Shown here piece after piece: positions 50,700 through 64,000 of a DNA stretch of 64,000 nt. Numbering within the stretch: the first letter of the stretch is position 1; the number at the start of each line of letters is the position of its first letter. The translations under genes were made by a program, and so were the position numbers. The notes beneath the pieces are model-generated. The model did not search any database, was not told the DNA's origin, and was given only the letters and a program-made list of their open reading frames with translations. Source of the DNA: Theocolax elegans (Eukaryota; Arthropoda; Insecta; Hymenoptera; Cerocephalidae); the NCBI GenBank assembly GCA_026168455.1, contig CM047426.1:24536528-24600527 (forward strand). The letters are read 5' to 3'.

Positions 50700-51190
50700 G
50701 TTGTACCACTTAAATCGGTGGAAAAGACAGGCATAAATCATAAATGCTCGCAAGGATCGGTACAAGGTGCAAGCTGCTCGGTTTTTCGAAAGTGCGCGCG
50801 AGTGTATTTATGTTTACAGCTTGTTAGGCTGCGATTACGTGGCAGACTTTGTTTCCTTGGTGGCGGGTCTTGAGTTATGGGCCGACTTATCAGCAGGGCC
50901 GCGAGAAGCGTGAAGCGAGAAGCGCACCCGTCCTTGCAACTTGGGCCATTACGCGCTCGCTAATCTAAATGCGAATCTAACGAGGCCACTCTCCACCAAA
51001 CTTGAATCAGTCCGCGTCTCTTTGCCAAAAAGGAAGAAGGGAGTATACGCGTGCGAAGCTCATCAGCGACGTTCAGATAGTGGCAATCTCTCTTCCTCGA
51101 ATTTCGCGGTTTTCGCGCTCAACCCTCTTTACATGCGCGTGTGTTACTATTTAACCATTATTTCGCATCACCCGACTAGAATTCGCTTTT
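50700..51190. other. GC/CpG-rich island
   Basis: CpG-rich block ending at the (AT)n run. An 85-codon frame (50941-51198) is open here but shows no recognisable feature. Confidence 0.35.
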
Positions 51191-51235
51191 TCAACTGAGG
51201 ATATTTGAAACTGTTGTAGCCACAAGTTTGCCCGA

Positions 51236-51261
51236 TATATATATATATATATATATATATA
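51236..51261. repeat. (AT)n microsatellite
   Basis: Perfect AT run of about 13 dinucleotides at the downstream edge of the 50.7-51.2 kb GC-rich island. Shorter TA runs occur at about 23038-23062 and 37760-37786. Confidence 0.95.
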
Positions 51262-53284
51262 AACATAGAGAACGAACAGAACCATGCCTGAAACTAATAT
51301 TGATTGTTCAATATCAACTTTGCTTCTGTAAACTGAGTATTTGGTGAAATATAATCATAATGAATAACTAGAGGGTCCGAAATATGTAAAAGCTATACAT
51401 TTTTACATTCTAGGCACGATCATTGAATGTTTTAAAAATAAAAAACTATATAATATTTAAAAGTTACTAAATAAATAAATTTTAGCCAAATCGGTAGAAA
51501 TTAACTGAATTTGTCGATTGGCTTGTTTACATACATAGTGCATATATACAAGCATACTTACATTTTCAAAAACGTTTAAAATGACCCATTTTACTAATTA
51601 TTTATAGTATTACGTTTTTCACGATGGTGATATATTTATGTGTAAGGAAGTGTACACATGTAATATATACGTATTTTACTTTTGATCTATAATAATGAAA
51701 AAGGATCAGTCTTTTCTTGATAGATTACTTTTCCTTCTCTATTAGTAATCGTACACAATAAATCCTCGTTTCTACGTATTTTTACAATCTACATAAAGAT
51801 AACAATAAAAATAAATTTTAGTAACTATTCTATTAAGTTTTTACAATTATATTATATTATTTTATTATTTATAACATTTTAACCTCAAAATCCCAATTTC
51901 ATTTCAGATTTTGAGGTTCTAATGCTATAAAATATCGTATGAAACTGTTGTGGAAGATGTTCTTTTACCTTTCTCGATGTTCTCACTCGCTTCGCTCGTA
52001 CGAACAACCTCGATTCAGCCCGATTCATACGCTCATAAAAATGTCTAATTGTATCCAGTACCTTATGATCCATCTAAATTAAATAAAAGCTGAGTACTTA
52101 TTATTCTTATTTTGTATACGGATTATATGAATATCCACTATAAGAAAAGAAAAATGTTCATCTCGAACAGCATATAGATGACAAAAGTGTATAACACTTT
52201 TTTATAGCAAGTCTTATTTAAGTAAATAATTAATCTAGTCATAAACTTGAATGTGCATACTTAATTCGTAAAACTAAATTATATTATACTTGTATAACAT
52301 GGTATTACTTAAAATATTTTTTACTGTATTTGTAATTTTTAATGTTTAAATTTAAGTTAATTATTTTAGTTTAAGTTAACTATAAATATTTTGTTACATT
52401 TCTCTTACTACGTCTAGTAATAAAATATTTATATTATACAATTATAATAAATACACTATTTCAAATTACAAAAATTTCTATTAATTATTCTGTTCTTGTC
52501 ATAATTCAACTTATATTTATTTGTTCTTTTAATTTGCCCATTTACACCTTTTATATAAAAATAATACATTTTAATTTATAATGAAAAAACGTACTTTTGT
52601 ATAGATTTTTAATGATTTTCATTGTTTTCGTGTACGTATGTTCAAAAATATCGCTTGAATCAGAAAGTGTTGCATAGGAAACAGTTTTATAATTTCAAGA
52701 CGAACATTTTCTCTAAATTCATTATGTACGTAAGAATAGTATTTTTCTGAAGATAATGTGCATAAACCAGTTTTACGAAATTGTAAAACGCTTCATGATA
52801 ACGCTTAAACTATTTATGAGCTGCACAGCTGAAAATATAACCAAAGACTTCTATAATTATAACAAATATATCCTGTAAATTTCAGCTCAATCGATTAAAA
52901 ATTAGCAGAGGTATTTTGGTCACAGGATTTCATACATTCACACATCCGTACATACATTTTAGGAAGAGGTTTGGATGAGTTCTAAATTGCATGAATTTTA
53001 TTTTTATGTCAGCATATATACTTTTTTGAGGTACACAACATTTGTACATTGGGAATGATGAAAATATAAGACTTCCGTGTAACGTTCGTGTCTAAAAGTA
53101 AAATTGTTATGCAATAGTTAATTTTGATAAAGCTGAAAAGCAATGCTCACGATATACATATTAAATCGAATACTTAAAATGACATATAACAATTCTTCAA
53201 TAAATCTATAAACTTTCTGTGATTTATAAATATTATTATATATGATTTATTATATTAATTTTGTATAAATCGCATACATAAATA
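51262..53284. other. AT-rich DNA with one probable dispersed repeat
   Basis: The stretch at about 52850-52980 (tttcagctcaatcgatta, then acattcacacatccgtacat) resembles sequence that recurs in insect transposable elements, from general knowledge. No ends were defined. Otherwise nothing recognised. Confidence 0.35.
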
Positions 53285-53517
53285 CACTGAGAAAAATGAA
53301 ATAATAAAAATTACTATATTTTACAGTAATGGTGGGACATACTTCGACTATCGTAATTTTTGCTATATTTTGTAGTAATTTGTGTTATAATTTTTATAAA
53401 AATTACTATGTACATAGGAAAAATTGCTATAAAACATAATAAAAGGTACGATAGTCGAAGTATGTCCCACCATTACTATAAAATATAGTAATTTTTATTA
53501 TTCCATTTTCCTCAGTT
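53285..53517. mobile_element. Foldback MITE, 233 bp, same terminal family
   Basis: The left end is CACTGAGAAAAAT and the right end is its near inverse (CTCAGTT), with TA on each side (53283-53284 and 53518-53519). Long inverted arms include ggtgggacatacttcgac on the left and its mirror at about 53455-53475. The unit could transcribe into a long hairpin. No protein is encoded. The termini match those of the 31546 element, but the interior differs. Confidence 0.75.
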
Positions 53518-56500
53518 TATAATACATTCAACTTCTTCACTTATTAATACTTATACAATTTCAATTAAAAAATACATTTCCTTATTAGTTTGTTACAAAT
53601 GTATTTGATACACTGTCTAGCAAACACTGCAGTAAATACCTATGATATAAATTTTTTGTTGTTGTTACAATTTCAAATAGCAGATTGTAAGCAACAAAAT
53701 TAGAAAAAATTTTGACAACTTGTATTATATAAAATATGCTTGTTCATCGTAAGTCTTGAAAACGAGCTATGTACCATATATTACAAAAACTTTTTTCAAT
53801 TCTTATACTCGGAACCTCTAAACTTTTGCCGTCAACTAAAAGTCCCACGCACGTATATATACGTTAGGTAATACGGGCAGTCGAACTTAAGGTGAAATTT
53901 TCAGAACTCGTGCGAAAATTCGCGATCAATGTCGAAAACTAGTCTGAGCACAAAAAACCAACCAAAAAAGAGAAATCTTCGACAGTCATGTATAGATAAA
54001 ATAGGCAATATTACCTATTTACATATTCAGCATTTACGATGAAACTTTGCGCATTTACCGCGGTAATAAGCAGCAATGTAGCATGTCGAATTTATTTCGG
54101 TTTATCGAGAAACTGATTTTACCATCGAGTTAAAAGCCATCAACTTTGCTCACGTAGTGGTAAAATTACGCGTACGAGTATAGATCCACGGTTCGGATGA
54201 TTATCGAAAACTGATTAGCGATTTCCAAGTGTTTGTTCCACCGATGTTCATATTCTCTGTTAAATTTACAAATTTACATTCGGTCTATAGTTGTGAGATT
54301 GGGAGATTGGAACGCGTGTCGTTCTATTGCAATCCATGTTGATTTAATGCATTTACTCGGTTATGAAAATTCAAGTAAACTGAGAAACCGAATAGAGTGA
54401 AAGATGAATATCGATTGATATTATTTCATTAGGATTCCACAATATGTACATAAAATTAAACACGTACGAAAAAACTAGTACAATAAATAATTATACATAT
54501 AATTTTTAATTTTAATATTATATAACTTTAATCTGCACAATTATACCAAAATAAGTGAAAAGATCAACATACCATCAGACAGTCGAACAAAAGTAGATTT
54601 TTCGTGTTTTAAGTGCTATAAATTATCCAAGAATTACACTTATATCTGAATTTTTAATAAGAATTTTAATTAGAAAGTCATCGCAAATTCTTTAAAGATT
54701 TATCTTTCTATATTCTAATGTCAAGGTCTAGTAACAGTAAATAAAGAAAAGTAATTAAGAGTAAACGTGCGTCTAAAGAAATATTTATATAATTACACGT
54801 AGAATAATATTTAACAGTAATACATATTGTATTAAAATATGATAAACCTTATATAATTTTTTATCACACATTATATGACACATTTTCATAAAATTAATAC
54901 ATACGTAATTTATATATCCCTCATCTGCAGTATTCTACCATTAAAATAATAATTTAATTTTCTTAACGCAGTAAGTTATTATACAAACATCAGCGGAGAA
55001 ATAATTTTAATAACCCCAGTATCTAATTTATGCCGCAGCTATAGGTAGACACGCTAATTAAAACGAAGAAAGAGTTGCGGGAGCCATTGTTAAAAGGTCG
55101 AAAAAGCTCCCCTCCGGCAACACCATTAAACCCACACACGCGGCTATAAAATACAAGAGATTGTCGTATTGCGAAACTCGGCATCCCTCCAACCATACAT
55201 ATACCCTTGATCTCTATGATCCATTACACTCGGTGCTTAATAAGTGCAATTTTCATGCGCTTCGCTGCTGCGAGCTCAAAAACATTATAACCCCCAAGAT
55301 TGCATTTATATAAATTTCATTTTATTTTCCATTTAACAATCGATGTTATAGCGAATGCGTGTTAATGTACGCAAAAAGGTCCCCTCATCCTTGAACTATC
55401 GATTACCCAGAAACTCCGAGTTCGAAAAAGACAAGAGATAAATACTTGAAGAAGGTACTCCGCAATAACATTTCAAACTGGGTTAAGAAAAAATGAACGG
55501 AACTCAAATCGGATTGTAGGTCACGCGACCAAACATCTTGCTACGCGAATTTTTATAACGTGTCAGAAGGTTGCCGCTGCACCTTCTCTGACCGAAGATA
55601 TATACGGGCCGCTCGAAAGTTATGACGGTTTCGCGCGTATGTTTGGATTTCTTTTTCCGATGGTCTATATATATGATCACTTTCAGTTTTCTATGGTCTT
55701 GATATTTCAATACATACGGGACTTGTTCAGAGAAAATTAAACTAAAATTCTATATTTAAAGAAAACATATGGGCTTATATACGTGTGTTGACAACAGAAT
55801 CTCTTAACTTGTTAATGCAAACGAAACGTAATTCATTATTTTTCTTTATTTGTTTACTCATTATTTCAATTTATTTCTGATGCAAATCGATCTTGGAACA
55901 AACTAATAAAAGTACTCGATAAATTGCAATCCAATACGTGAGATAAATCCAACTTACCGTTTAATTTACATTGTGAAACAATAATCAAATTTTGGAATTC
56001 TGATGAATAAATAAAACAGGATGCTTAACATGAAATTATTCAGTACAATAATGATATATATAATTATAAATATACATTATTATTATATTATATGAAATTA
56101 ACGTTTACAATATTTAATTAAAGTTAAAATTATTAATGTATTTACATAAATAGTATTTTTATTAGATGTTAACAAATATATATAAATTAAAATTATGTTT
56201 TCAATATTTTGAATTCTATGTTGGCAATATCCAATTTTGATATACAGGTTTTGATCTTCGACATCTGCTTTTGTTATTTCCAAAGTTTTATGATGGATTT
56301 AAAAACTTTTTCGTTCAATATACCTTGAAATCTAAAAAAACGTTGACTATGTACATAAAATATATATGTATCGATGAAAGTGGACAATATTCGTTTACTT
56401 AACAACTATTACAAGTACATATAAAAATTTAGATATTTATTAGTAAATATACATTAATAATTCTTTACCATTCGAGTACACAATATTGAGCATTATTAAA

Positions 56501-58479
56501 TTCAGTATTATAGAATAATTTAATAGATCAGAAAATAGAAATGGTTTTGTATTATATTTAATATTTTTATATTTATTTCTTGTATTTCTGTACAGTTCGC
56601 ATAGCAGGTCAAACGTAAATGTAAATGGATTAACGTGGAACACTGAGAAAAGAAGCCGCGGTATAAAGCTTAAGAAGGTCTCTAGCGAGGTTGAGCTTCC
56701 CTGGTTTTGCTTCCCTTCTTTTATTATACGTATTTATTGTAATATAAGAAAAATTAGAAGATGTCTATTATCTAGAAGTACGTGAATTTGGATGTGCTTT
56801 AACTAGGTTTCATTTTTTGTTAAACTATAAATAATTTAATACTAATCATATTCAACATTGTAAAGTATAGACACACACACGCACACACACGCTTCAGAAA
56901 ATATATCAACGCACTTTATTACATTTACTGATTCATTTAAACTTTAGAATATTATTTAGAGGGAACATATTTCATATAAAGTTATTTAAATTAAATTATT
57001 ACTTAAATTTATTAAGATATACTTTAAACATTTTAACGTAGTACGTAACATGAATTTATAAAATTAAGATTTATAAACCTTTACTCTTAATTCTTTACAA
57101 GTAGTATAAGCTATATCAACTTTTTGAACGAATTTTCGAAAAGTTTAAAACTTTGTTTCCTTGCCTGGGAAAGTTCTAAAACCTTAAGGTTCATATGTTA
57201 CATTATGCGAATCCTTATATATTATATCCGAGATTGGTAAATTCCATTACAACGATGTCTCTTGCAAACGACCTGTCTATTGAAAGTTATTCATTATCTT
57301 TAAATGAATCACTGTGAAAAAATACGTAAGATGTACTGATTATGGAGAAAAATATGTGAATCATGTTCATGTAAAAACGATAAAAAGACGGTTTGAATCA
57401 CGATAACAAAAATTATAATCACAAAGCTAAGTAGAGTATTCAAATTTCGTATGTGCGTATATATGAAAGCCGGTATAGCGCATAACTTAGTTTTTTTTTT
57501 TCTCCTTGTCTTTATCTCGTTCATTAAATTCGTCTTAAAAATGCAAAGAGCTCGAGCGGATTATCTGTGTGCGAGGATAATTTCGGTAACGATGCGAAAA
57601 AAAGCGGACCATCTACATCGTAGAAAAGGAAGATTTTGTATGGAGATTAGATAGGTCATACTTATGACTTCCGGGACACGGTTAAAAAAAAAGAAGAGAA
57701 AAATGTAAGCGAACGAAGGATAGGGTAACAGAGTAAAGGCAACGAGGTTGTGAAAAATGAAAGGATAAAAGTAAAGCAGACAGGTAGAAAATAAAGAAAT
57801 GAATATATCCTGTGTAACGTCGACTTAATGTACAATTTTTATATTTTAAATTATCTCATTTATTAAATAATACTTTTGCAATTTTAGTTCATTATTAAAA
57901 TTGTACGATCGTTAAAAGTATCTTGAAATATGTCAAAGGCAAAAATATTTTTTAAAATAGCTAAACTAATAAAAATCACCTATAAAATATAATATTTGCT
58001 CATTTTTAAAGTTACATAAGCAAAGTTAAAAGTGATAGTTTGTCAACGTGAACTTGATGACTTTTTTCACTTGTAATGGTAGTAAAAAATATGTAATAAT
58101 TCTAATTAATACGATAATTTCTATTTAAGAGGTTGCATAAAAGTACTGTGTATATAATATCAATAAATGTAACAATTTTTATAATAAAATAAAATTTAAT
58201 TTCACAAATAGTTTTAAATAAATAAGTATATATATGCACGCATGAAGTGATAAAGATTATAGTTAGCATCTATTTGTTTAAAGTAATCAACTATTATTAT
58301 ATGCGATATACGTATACTAAAAGCGAGAAGAATTAATTAACCACCGATTCGGTGCTGTCACGACATCTGCACCCGCATACAACTATAAAAAGCCAAAAAA
58401 CTAAAAGTGAAAGAGAAGAGTAACGTCGTTGTATAATAAAATCTGCACATTGAGAAGAAAAAGTTCGAAACGGAGGTTC
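53518..58479. other. AT-rich non-coding DNA
   Basis: A short GC-richer patch lies at 55020-55160 and a CA run at about 56872-56892. No exon, RNA gene or element recognised. Confidence 0.5.
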
Positions 58480-58998
58480 TCCTAACGGCAAATGAAAGCT
58501 GCAACTAGGAAAATGCACGTATACGTATATATACGTAAACTTGTAGACTGGCACACAGGGCGGTCGAGTCGTTGCGTGTGGCGCCACAGCGCCGCGGCGT
58601 CTGAACGGCTCCCGTCTGCACGATCCCGCTTGCGCATAATTCTTCAGCGCCGCGAGTTCAAACCCCGCGGGTTCATCGTCTTCGAAATAACCGCATTCTC
58701 TGTACTATGTATGAATGTATCCACGTATACATGTATGTGCAGTATATGTGTACAGGTACATATAAATAGATACACGTGGTGGACTCCCTTACGATTAGTA
58801 AGGGAAATCGATTTGCCTCGGGTCATAGAGTCTCTGACGAACTCGGATGGTTATTGCGCCGAGATCGTAAATATTTACGACCCAAAGATTCTTCCCACAG
58901 TTTTAAACGGCCTCGAAATTTTATCGCGCTACGCTTACAATTCTTTGTCGTATACGTATAATGTGCCGCGTGGAAAGTGCACCTTTGCTTTATAAAGG
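58480..58998. other. GC-rich island with palindromes and a TATA-like edge
   Basis: It contains the 10 bp palindrome gtggcgccac (58578-58587) next to gccgcggc (58591-58598). A TTTATAAAG sequence lies at its right edge near 58990. A 167-codon frame (58492-58995), the longest open frame noticed in the window, spans it, but other frames and the other strand are open too and the protein resembles nothing known to me. Confidence 0.35.
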
Positions 58999-61900
58999 GA
59001 TGTTGTACAACATTTATTTCGTTCGATTGTTATGGAACTAGGAAGTTGAAAATTATTGTGATACCATTCGCCACGACGTCATAATTTCATTACAAATTGG
59101 GCTTTAACGTATTGCGTGGGGGTGTGCCTGTTATGTGTGAAACTCAATTTAATTGAAGCGGATTAAGTGTAGAAATTGTAAATGGATTTTATAGCGAGAG
59201 GAACTCCCCTCTGATGCATTTTTATACACGTTACAACTGCGTTAATAGTATTGTACTTTAATATTACATAAATTCGTTGTTTATTGGTATAAACGGGTGA
59301 TAGTGTAATTCACGGGAATTCCAATTAACCTAAGTAAGTAAAATGTCGCTTTGTATATATTTGTATACCTGTATATACGTGTATACGTAGACGTACCGTT
59401 TACTACCAAGAACATTAATTGCTAACAAAGTTCATAATTTTAATTTTAATACGATTTATTCCATTCTTATTGTGCCCGTAAAATACAATTAAATTAATAC
59501 AATTTAATGTGGTTGAGTATATATTCTAGGTAATATCAATGATAATCTTTGAAATTATTTAATAAAAGCTAAATATTATACGTATAGAAAAATAAAGTTA
59601 AATGATTATAATAATATAACTGATTTGATTATGAAACATACTGCATAAAAATTATATTCAGACAATATAATAGAATGTATATACTAAAGGTTGTATTCTA
59701 TCGTTTATTAGTTTCAAAACATTTTCGATATAACTTATTAATGCGTAATGTAAGGTAGTGGAACCAATTGTTTATAATTTTGATAAAACAAACGATTTTT
59801 TATTATTTCTAATTATGCATTGAAACATTTCAAAATTGTTGTATATAGTTTGTGTTATAATAAGTAAGTTTTTAATCAATCATATTTGGGATCATCGAGA
59901 CAAAAAAGGTTTAAAATCATCGGTTGAGTTTCAACTTCCTACAATTCTTAACGCATATGGCTCGGAGTAAAGACAGATTTCATAGTCAATCATTTAATTA
60001 TGTGAGTTTTTTGTCAATAAAAATTATTAATATACACATTTTAGATAAAAATTAATAAAATTAAAAAGGTAAGACTTATATATATTTTTTAAGCGATCGA
60101 GAAATGGTTCTCGTTTTTGACAATTTAACCTTTTATCGATAACTATTGAAATATTTGCAGAAATAGGATTTGTATTATTTATTTACACATTTTTATCAAT
60201 GTTTTTCAGAAAAATTAGTAGTAAAACGAAAAGCATACGATTCTAGAAATTTATGTTGAAAATGATTATGTACAGATTAGAGGTTAAAAATAAGAGTTTT
60301 GGGATTCTAAATAGAGAAATCTGAATAGAATTAAATAAGTACCATTCATGGAATTTATGTGAAATTCAAATTATTTTAAAATTTATTTTTCATAATAATT
60401 ATTTAATTATTTATTCATTATGTCTACTTTCTTAAATTAAAATATATTGATCGATAATTGGTTTTCAAAGGAGGGTATTTTTATATTTTGCTAAGTTTTT
60501 GATTAAATGCATAAATATTTATATCAATATTCAATTTTCTAATCAAAATGAAGTATCCAATTATGCATTAGAAAATGTTTTACTCAATTTTTTTACTCTA
60601 AATATTATTTTTTAGTTGATCAATCAAACTACGTCCACCGCGTGATCAATAATTGGTTTCACTACCTTATATATGTAATGTAGAAATTATTCCATCTTCT
60701 ATAAATTACTAATTATCAAACAAATTTCATAATTTGGAATAAATTATTTTAAAATTTAAATAAAGCAATATCGGAATTCTGGGTACTCCAAAATAAAGAA
60801 TATCAATCCCCCTCTGTTAATATTTATCTTAGGCAGATAAAAAACTAGGGAAAAAAAGTAAAGATCCGCGAGAAAGTAAGGAAATTCGTTGGGTTTACGT
60901 AATGAGGGCGCATATAAATTACGATTATTTGCCTAAATTGACGTGTCTCCCTTATAAAAGTTGAGGGTGCGAGAAATAGTGGAGAGAAAGAGGGAGGTGG
61001 ATTCCGCGTGCTTAAGGAAACCATGAAATATCATATTCCTAAGTACGAGTCGATGTGTATAAGAAAGCAAAAGAGTCATTGTAATATCGGAAAGTTTTCT
61101 CTTGCTTAGCATCGGCTCGACTAAGGAATCGATAGGGGTGACTCATCGAGGGCGGTGACAGTATACATTTTTCCTCTTTCTATTTCCTCCTCAGCCATTG
61201 TTCGCGCTTTTCCTCTCTATATATTGCAGTATATATGTGTATATATATTCACGTCTCGAACATGTAATAATCTAATTTATTGTCTTTGCTTCTCATGCAA
61301 TTAATAAGATGCTATTAAAACGTGAAAGTTTTATTATTTAAATAAAAATAACATTATAACATTAACGTTATGTCGATTTATTATTTATTATTATTTATTT
61401 ATTATTAAGCCAACAAATATTTACAAAACATTACAAAAATGCAGTAAAAACCTATAGAGATAAAATTAATTTATCTGTACAATTTTAATTTACATATTTA
61501 CGTTAACTTACTTTTATAATATTTTAAAACTAATAAATTACTTATAATTAATTAAAAATACACATAAATTATTAGACACTATTTTTTGCATCAAGAAATA
61601 GTTAAAAATATATTTATATATTTATATATTTATTATTTATAGGTTTTTAAATGGCCAATTTCCTTATGGGATTGTCAAATTGACATATATGCAAGAGAAA
61701 GAAATGTGCTAAGGAAAATAGATCGATAGGGATAAAAATTTTAATAAATTATTAACTGTTACTTATTAATTATATATATTTTAATTTATCTCCGAAATAA
61801 AAATTGAGAAGTGTTAGTTATATAAAAAAGTCGGTTTTAGATTATTTTATAACACAGTTTATGTATTTTATTTCACACTCTACTAATATAGCCACTTTTC

Positions 61901-63729
61901 GACCTTCAAAATCGGGGCGAAAGAGCATATATTTCTCACATACGTATATTTGCGAGAAAAAGTATATAAACCGGGGCAACAGTAAAATTGAAGAAATTAA
62001 GAGATGGGGTGCACAAAATTTGAAAAGTGTATCGGCCCCTATTTCTACTATATACAACGGGTAGTGATTACACCCTCGTGAAAAATTTTCTATTTCGAAC
62101 AATAACCCACCCGCGGGAAATCTTCTTTCGGCCTATTATTTTATTAAATAATTTAATAACTATTTAACCTATTTTACCTACATTTTTAACAGTAATTCAA
62201 AGCGTTGGTCATTTTTTAACTTTTCGATAAAACTTTTTTCTTCCTTTCCTTTCTATACCAAAAAACAATCATGCTTTATTTTTCCTATAGTTGAATAATA
62301 AAGATAATAAGTACTTATATGTGTAAATCAATTAATAGTATTTTATAATAAGTAATACGCTTATACGATTAGTAAAAAATAAACATGTATAATAAAAATG
62401 TTAATTTTAAAAGAAGAAATAAATGTTGTAACCTTATTACCAACGTGTCGTAAAGCAAACGTCATATATAATAATCGTATTGATTTGACAAACAGTATTC
62501 TTATTACGTGTACTTAAGAAATTCACGTTTCACCCTCAAGTGCAAACACGCGAATATAAACTGCATACCAAACTGCCCATTCTTTTCTATCGGTTGCTGT
62601 ATTTTCCATTTTCCTCTCCATCTTCTTCTCCCCTTCTCTGGCTTTCTTTCTTACTCTCACTAGCTCCATCTCGCACGGTGTTTTTCTTTCATTCCTTTCT
62701 TTTCGAGGACTTGTACTTGTTCTAACACCGAAAGCGTGTCCAAACTTTCAAACTCCCCGCGGGGTCCCTCGAGAACCCACCCACGGTATTTCTTTTTTCT
62801 CGCTCGCGTTCTTTTGCCCCTTCGAACCCGTTTTTCCTTTTTCTTTCCTTTTCCTCCCGCGCACCACCTCTACATTTTATTTTGCAGTTCTGCAGATTGC
62901 CAGTCTTGGAAGTGCGCGAGGCTTTCCAGCGCGGAAAAATGCAAAGTTTCTTAAACTGACGCGGTGTAAAACGTCGAGAACACGGATACTATTTTCCAGT
63001 TTGAGTTTGATTTTCAAAATGGGGTTTTAATTTATTAAGATTGACGTAGTATAGATTGCATTGGTATAACGATTAATATATAATTAATTTCTCGGCTTGT
63101 CTTGTATGCGTAATTAAACTGAGAAAGTAAATTACAAGGAGTTTCAGAGTTTACGTTTTGAAATTGCTCGAACTTCGCTAATTAATTTCACATGAGGAAA
63201 TTATTACTTTTAAGTTTCAACACTTTAAATGTGTATCCGTAATTAAATAACTTTTATCTATTCGCGTTCGTTGCACGTCGATATTCGTATTGACGAAGAA
63301 CACATTTTTTAAAACAGTAATATTTAGATATAATATATTCGAAATAACGTGACAACACATTTTTCAAAACGTGTTTACTACGTTAGAAGCTGCAATTTGA
63401 TCAATTGGTCGAATTTAGCCTCGAATCAGTTGTGGGGGAAAGTTGATACTTTATACAATATAATTATATATGTATCAATAATTCATTGAAATATATTACA
63501 AATGTACACGAAATTAATAATTACGCGTAATATGTCTAATTACTGTAACTTAACAACATCTCAAATGGTCAATTGTGTAACTAAAAGAAATTACTCGGTA
63601 TAACCACAAAATGTCCATTGCAGTTTCTTTTACGATCGGTTGCGTAAAGAGAAAGTAAAAAAAAGCATGAAACACTATTTATACGTGTAGGAATTGTAAA
63701 GTACAAGTGTATGGGTGTATGTAAAGTTA
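58999..63729. other. AT-rich non-coding DNA leading to the receptor exon
   Basis: Probably intron of the receptor gene. A moderately GC-rich patch at 60880-61200 includes a TATAAAAG at 60953-60960, and the 62540-62960 block is described separately. No other exon recognised. Confidence 0.4.
62540..62960. other. Pyrimidine-rich to GC-rich island 0.8 kb before the exon
   Basis: The + strand is strongly C/T rich from 62580 and then GC-rich to about 62950. Position shortly upstream of the receptor exon suggests an intronic regulatory or splicing-related element, but this is inference. Confidence 0.3.
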
Positions 63730-63753
63730 GCCGTACGGCATTTGTGATTGCAG
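63730..63753 (+). other. Candidate 3' splice site of the receptor exon
   Basis: The sequence immediately before the exon ends gtgattgcag, a valid AG acceptor, but the polypyrimidine tract is weak (mixed purines at 63731-63740). A second AG two bases downstream (63754-63755) could act as an alternative acceptor and would shift the frame by two bases. The acceptor is placed here because composition and codon quality improve at this point. Confidence 0.55.
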
Positions 63754-64000
63754 AGAACGGACTGCTCTCCTTCGAGAATCCCAACTACCATCTGGACCCG
63801 GCGCGGTTGGATGCTCTGAACAGCAATGAAAACGGCAGTTGCTTGTACGACGAGCTTTATCAGGAGCTCGTGGGAGGCCGAGGTGGTGGGGACGAAATGA
63901 CTGGAAGCACGAGGGTCCAAGGTAGACGCGCCTATGCGACTCTCGACATCGGTAGCATGGGAGTCGACGTCACCCAGGGTCCTCTCACTCAGGATCCAGC
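63754..64000 (+). CDS. Partial exon: cytoplasmic tail of a membrane receptor (FxNPxY type), gene not identified
   Basis: The frame is open from the AG at 63752-63753 to the end of the window, giving 82 complete codons (counting the codon at 63753 as 1) and two further bases. GC content and codon use change sharply from the AT-rich flank, and the first codon is split by the acceptor (exon begins AG then AAC). Visible motifs: FENPNY at residues 7-12, a canonical FxNPxY signal of the kind bound by PTB-domain adaptors and used for clathrin endocytosis in LDL-receptor-type tails; YDEL at 32-35, YQEL at 36-39 and YATL at 61-64, which are YxxL motifs. A glycine-rich stretch lies at 41-46. There is no hydrophobic segment, so any membrane span lies in another exon. 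The frame also runs upstream through an ATG at 63711, so a short alternative 5' extension cannot be excluded. The family is not recognised; receptor identity is inference from motifs only. Confidence 0.75.

Noticed and set aside
58492..58995. 167-codon open frame on the + strand
   Set aside because: It lies in a GC-rich island where other frames are open too, resembles no known protein, has no splice-consistent edges and includes repeat-derived tracts.

Overview
This window reads as nuclear DNA of an insect and is almost entirely non-coding. The evidence is a very AT-rich background with many microsatellites, CpG that does not look depleted, tRNA-derived SINEs, TA-flanked foldback MITEs, a Helitron-type end, and one spliced-looking exon. 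A hymenopteran, possibly an ant, fits this composition, but that is inference: no diagnostic gene is present. There are no operons, bacterial genes, rRNA genes, intact tRNA genes or CRISPR arrays.

Only one coding segment is convincing. It is an exon on the + strand that starts after an AG acceptor near 63753 and stays open to the last base. Its 82 visible codons look like the cytoplasmic tail of a membrane receptor, with an FxNPxY endocytosis/PTB motif and three YxxL motifs. Most of the upstream 63.7 kb is probably a large intron of that gene, or intron plus upstream intergenic DNA. The window cannot show where the previous exon lies.

Layout: 1-7.2 kb is AT-rich DNA with small GC-rich islands. 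7.2-14.1 kb holds two near-identical 2.3 kb copies, separated by a spacer that begins with a Helitron-type 3' terminus. 14.27-18.39 kb is a second tandem duplication; one copy carries a full-length tRNA-SINE and the other the matching empty site. 18.4-31.5 kb is AT-rich DNA with GC/CpG islands, a TATA/E-box promoter-like site at 19.6 kb, a cluster of CCAAT boxes at 26.1 kb, an 87 bp tandem duplication and several microsatellites. 31.5-38.6 kb holds a foldback MITE, a second SINE and a TIR-bearing element. 38.9-43.7 kb holds a minus-strand 117-codon ORF and a higher-order array of 771 bp units. Each complete unit carries, on the minus strand, two exon-like cassettes with good splice signals. 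43.7-63.7 kb is again AT-rich DNA with GC-rich islands and a second MITE of the 31.5 kb family.

The most interesting structures are the exon-like 771 bp array and the SINE filled/empty pair. In all three large duplications, single-base indels cluster at one edge of a copy. That is a warning that some of the duplication could come from assembly (unmerged haplotypes or gap filling) rather than from the genome.
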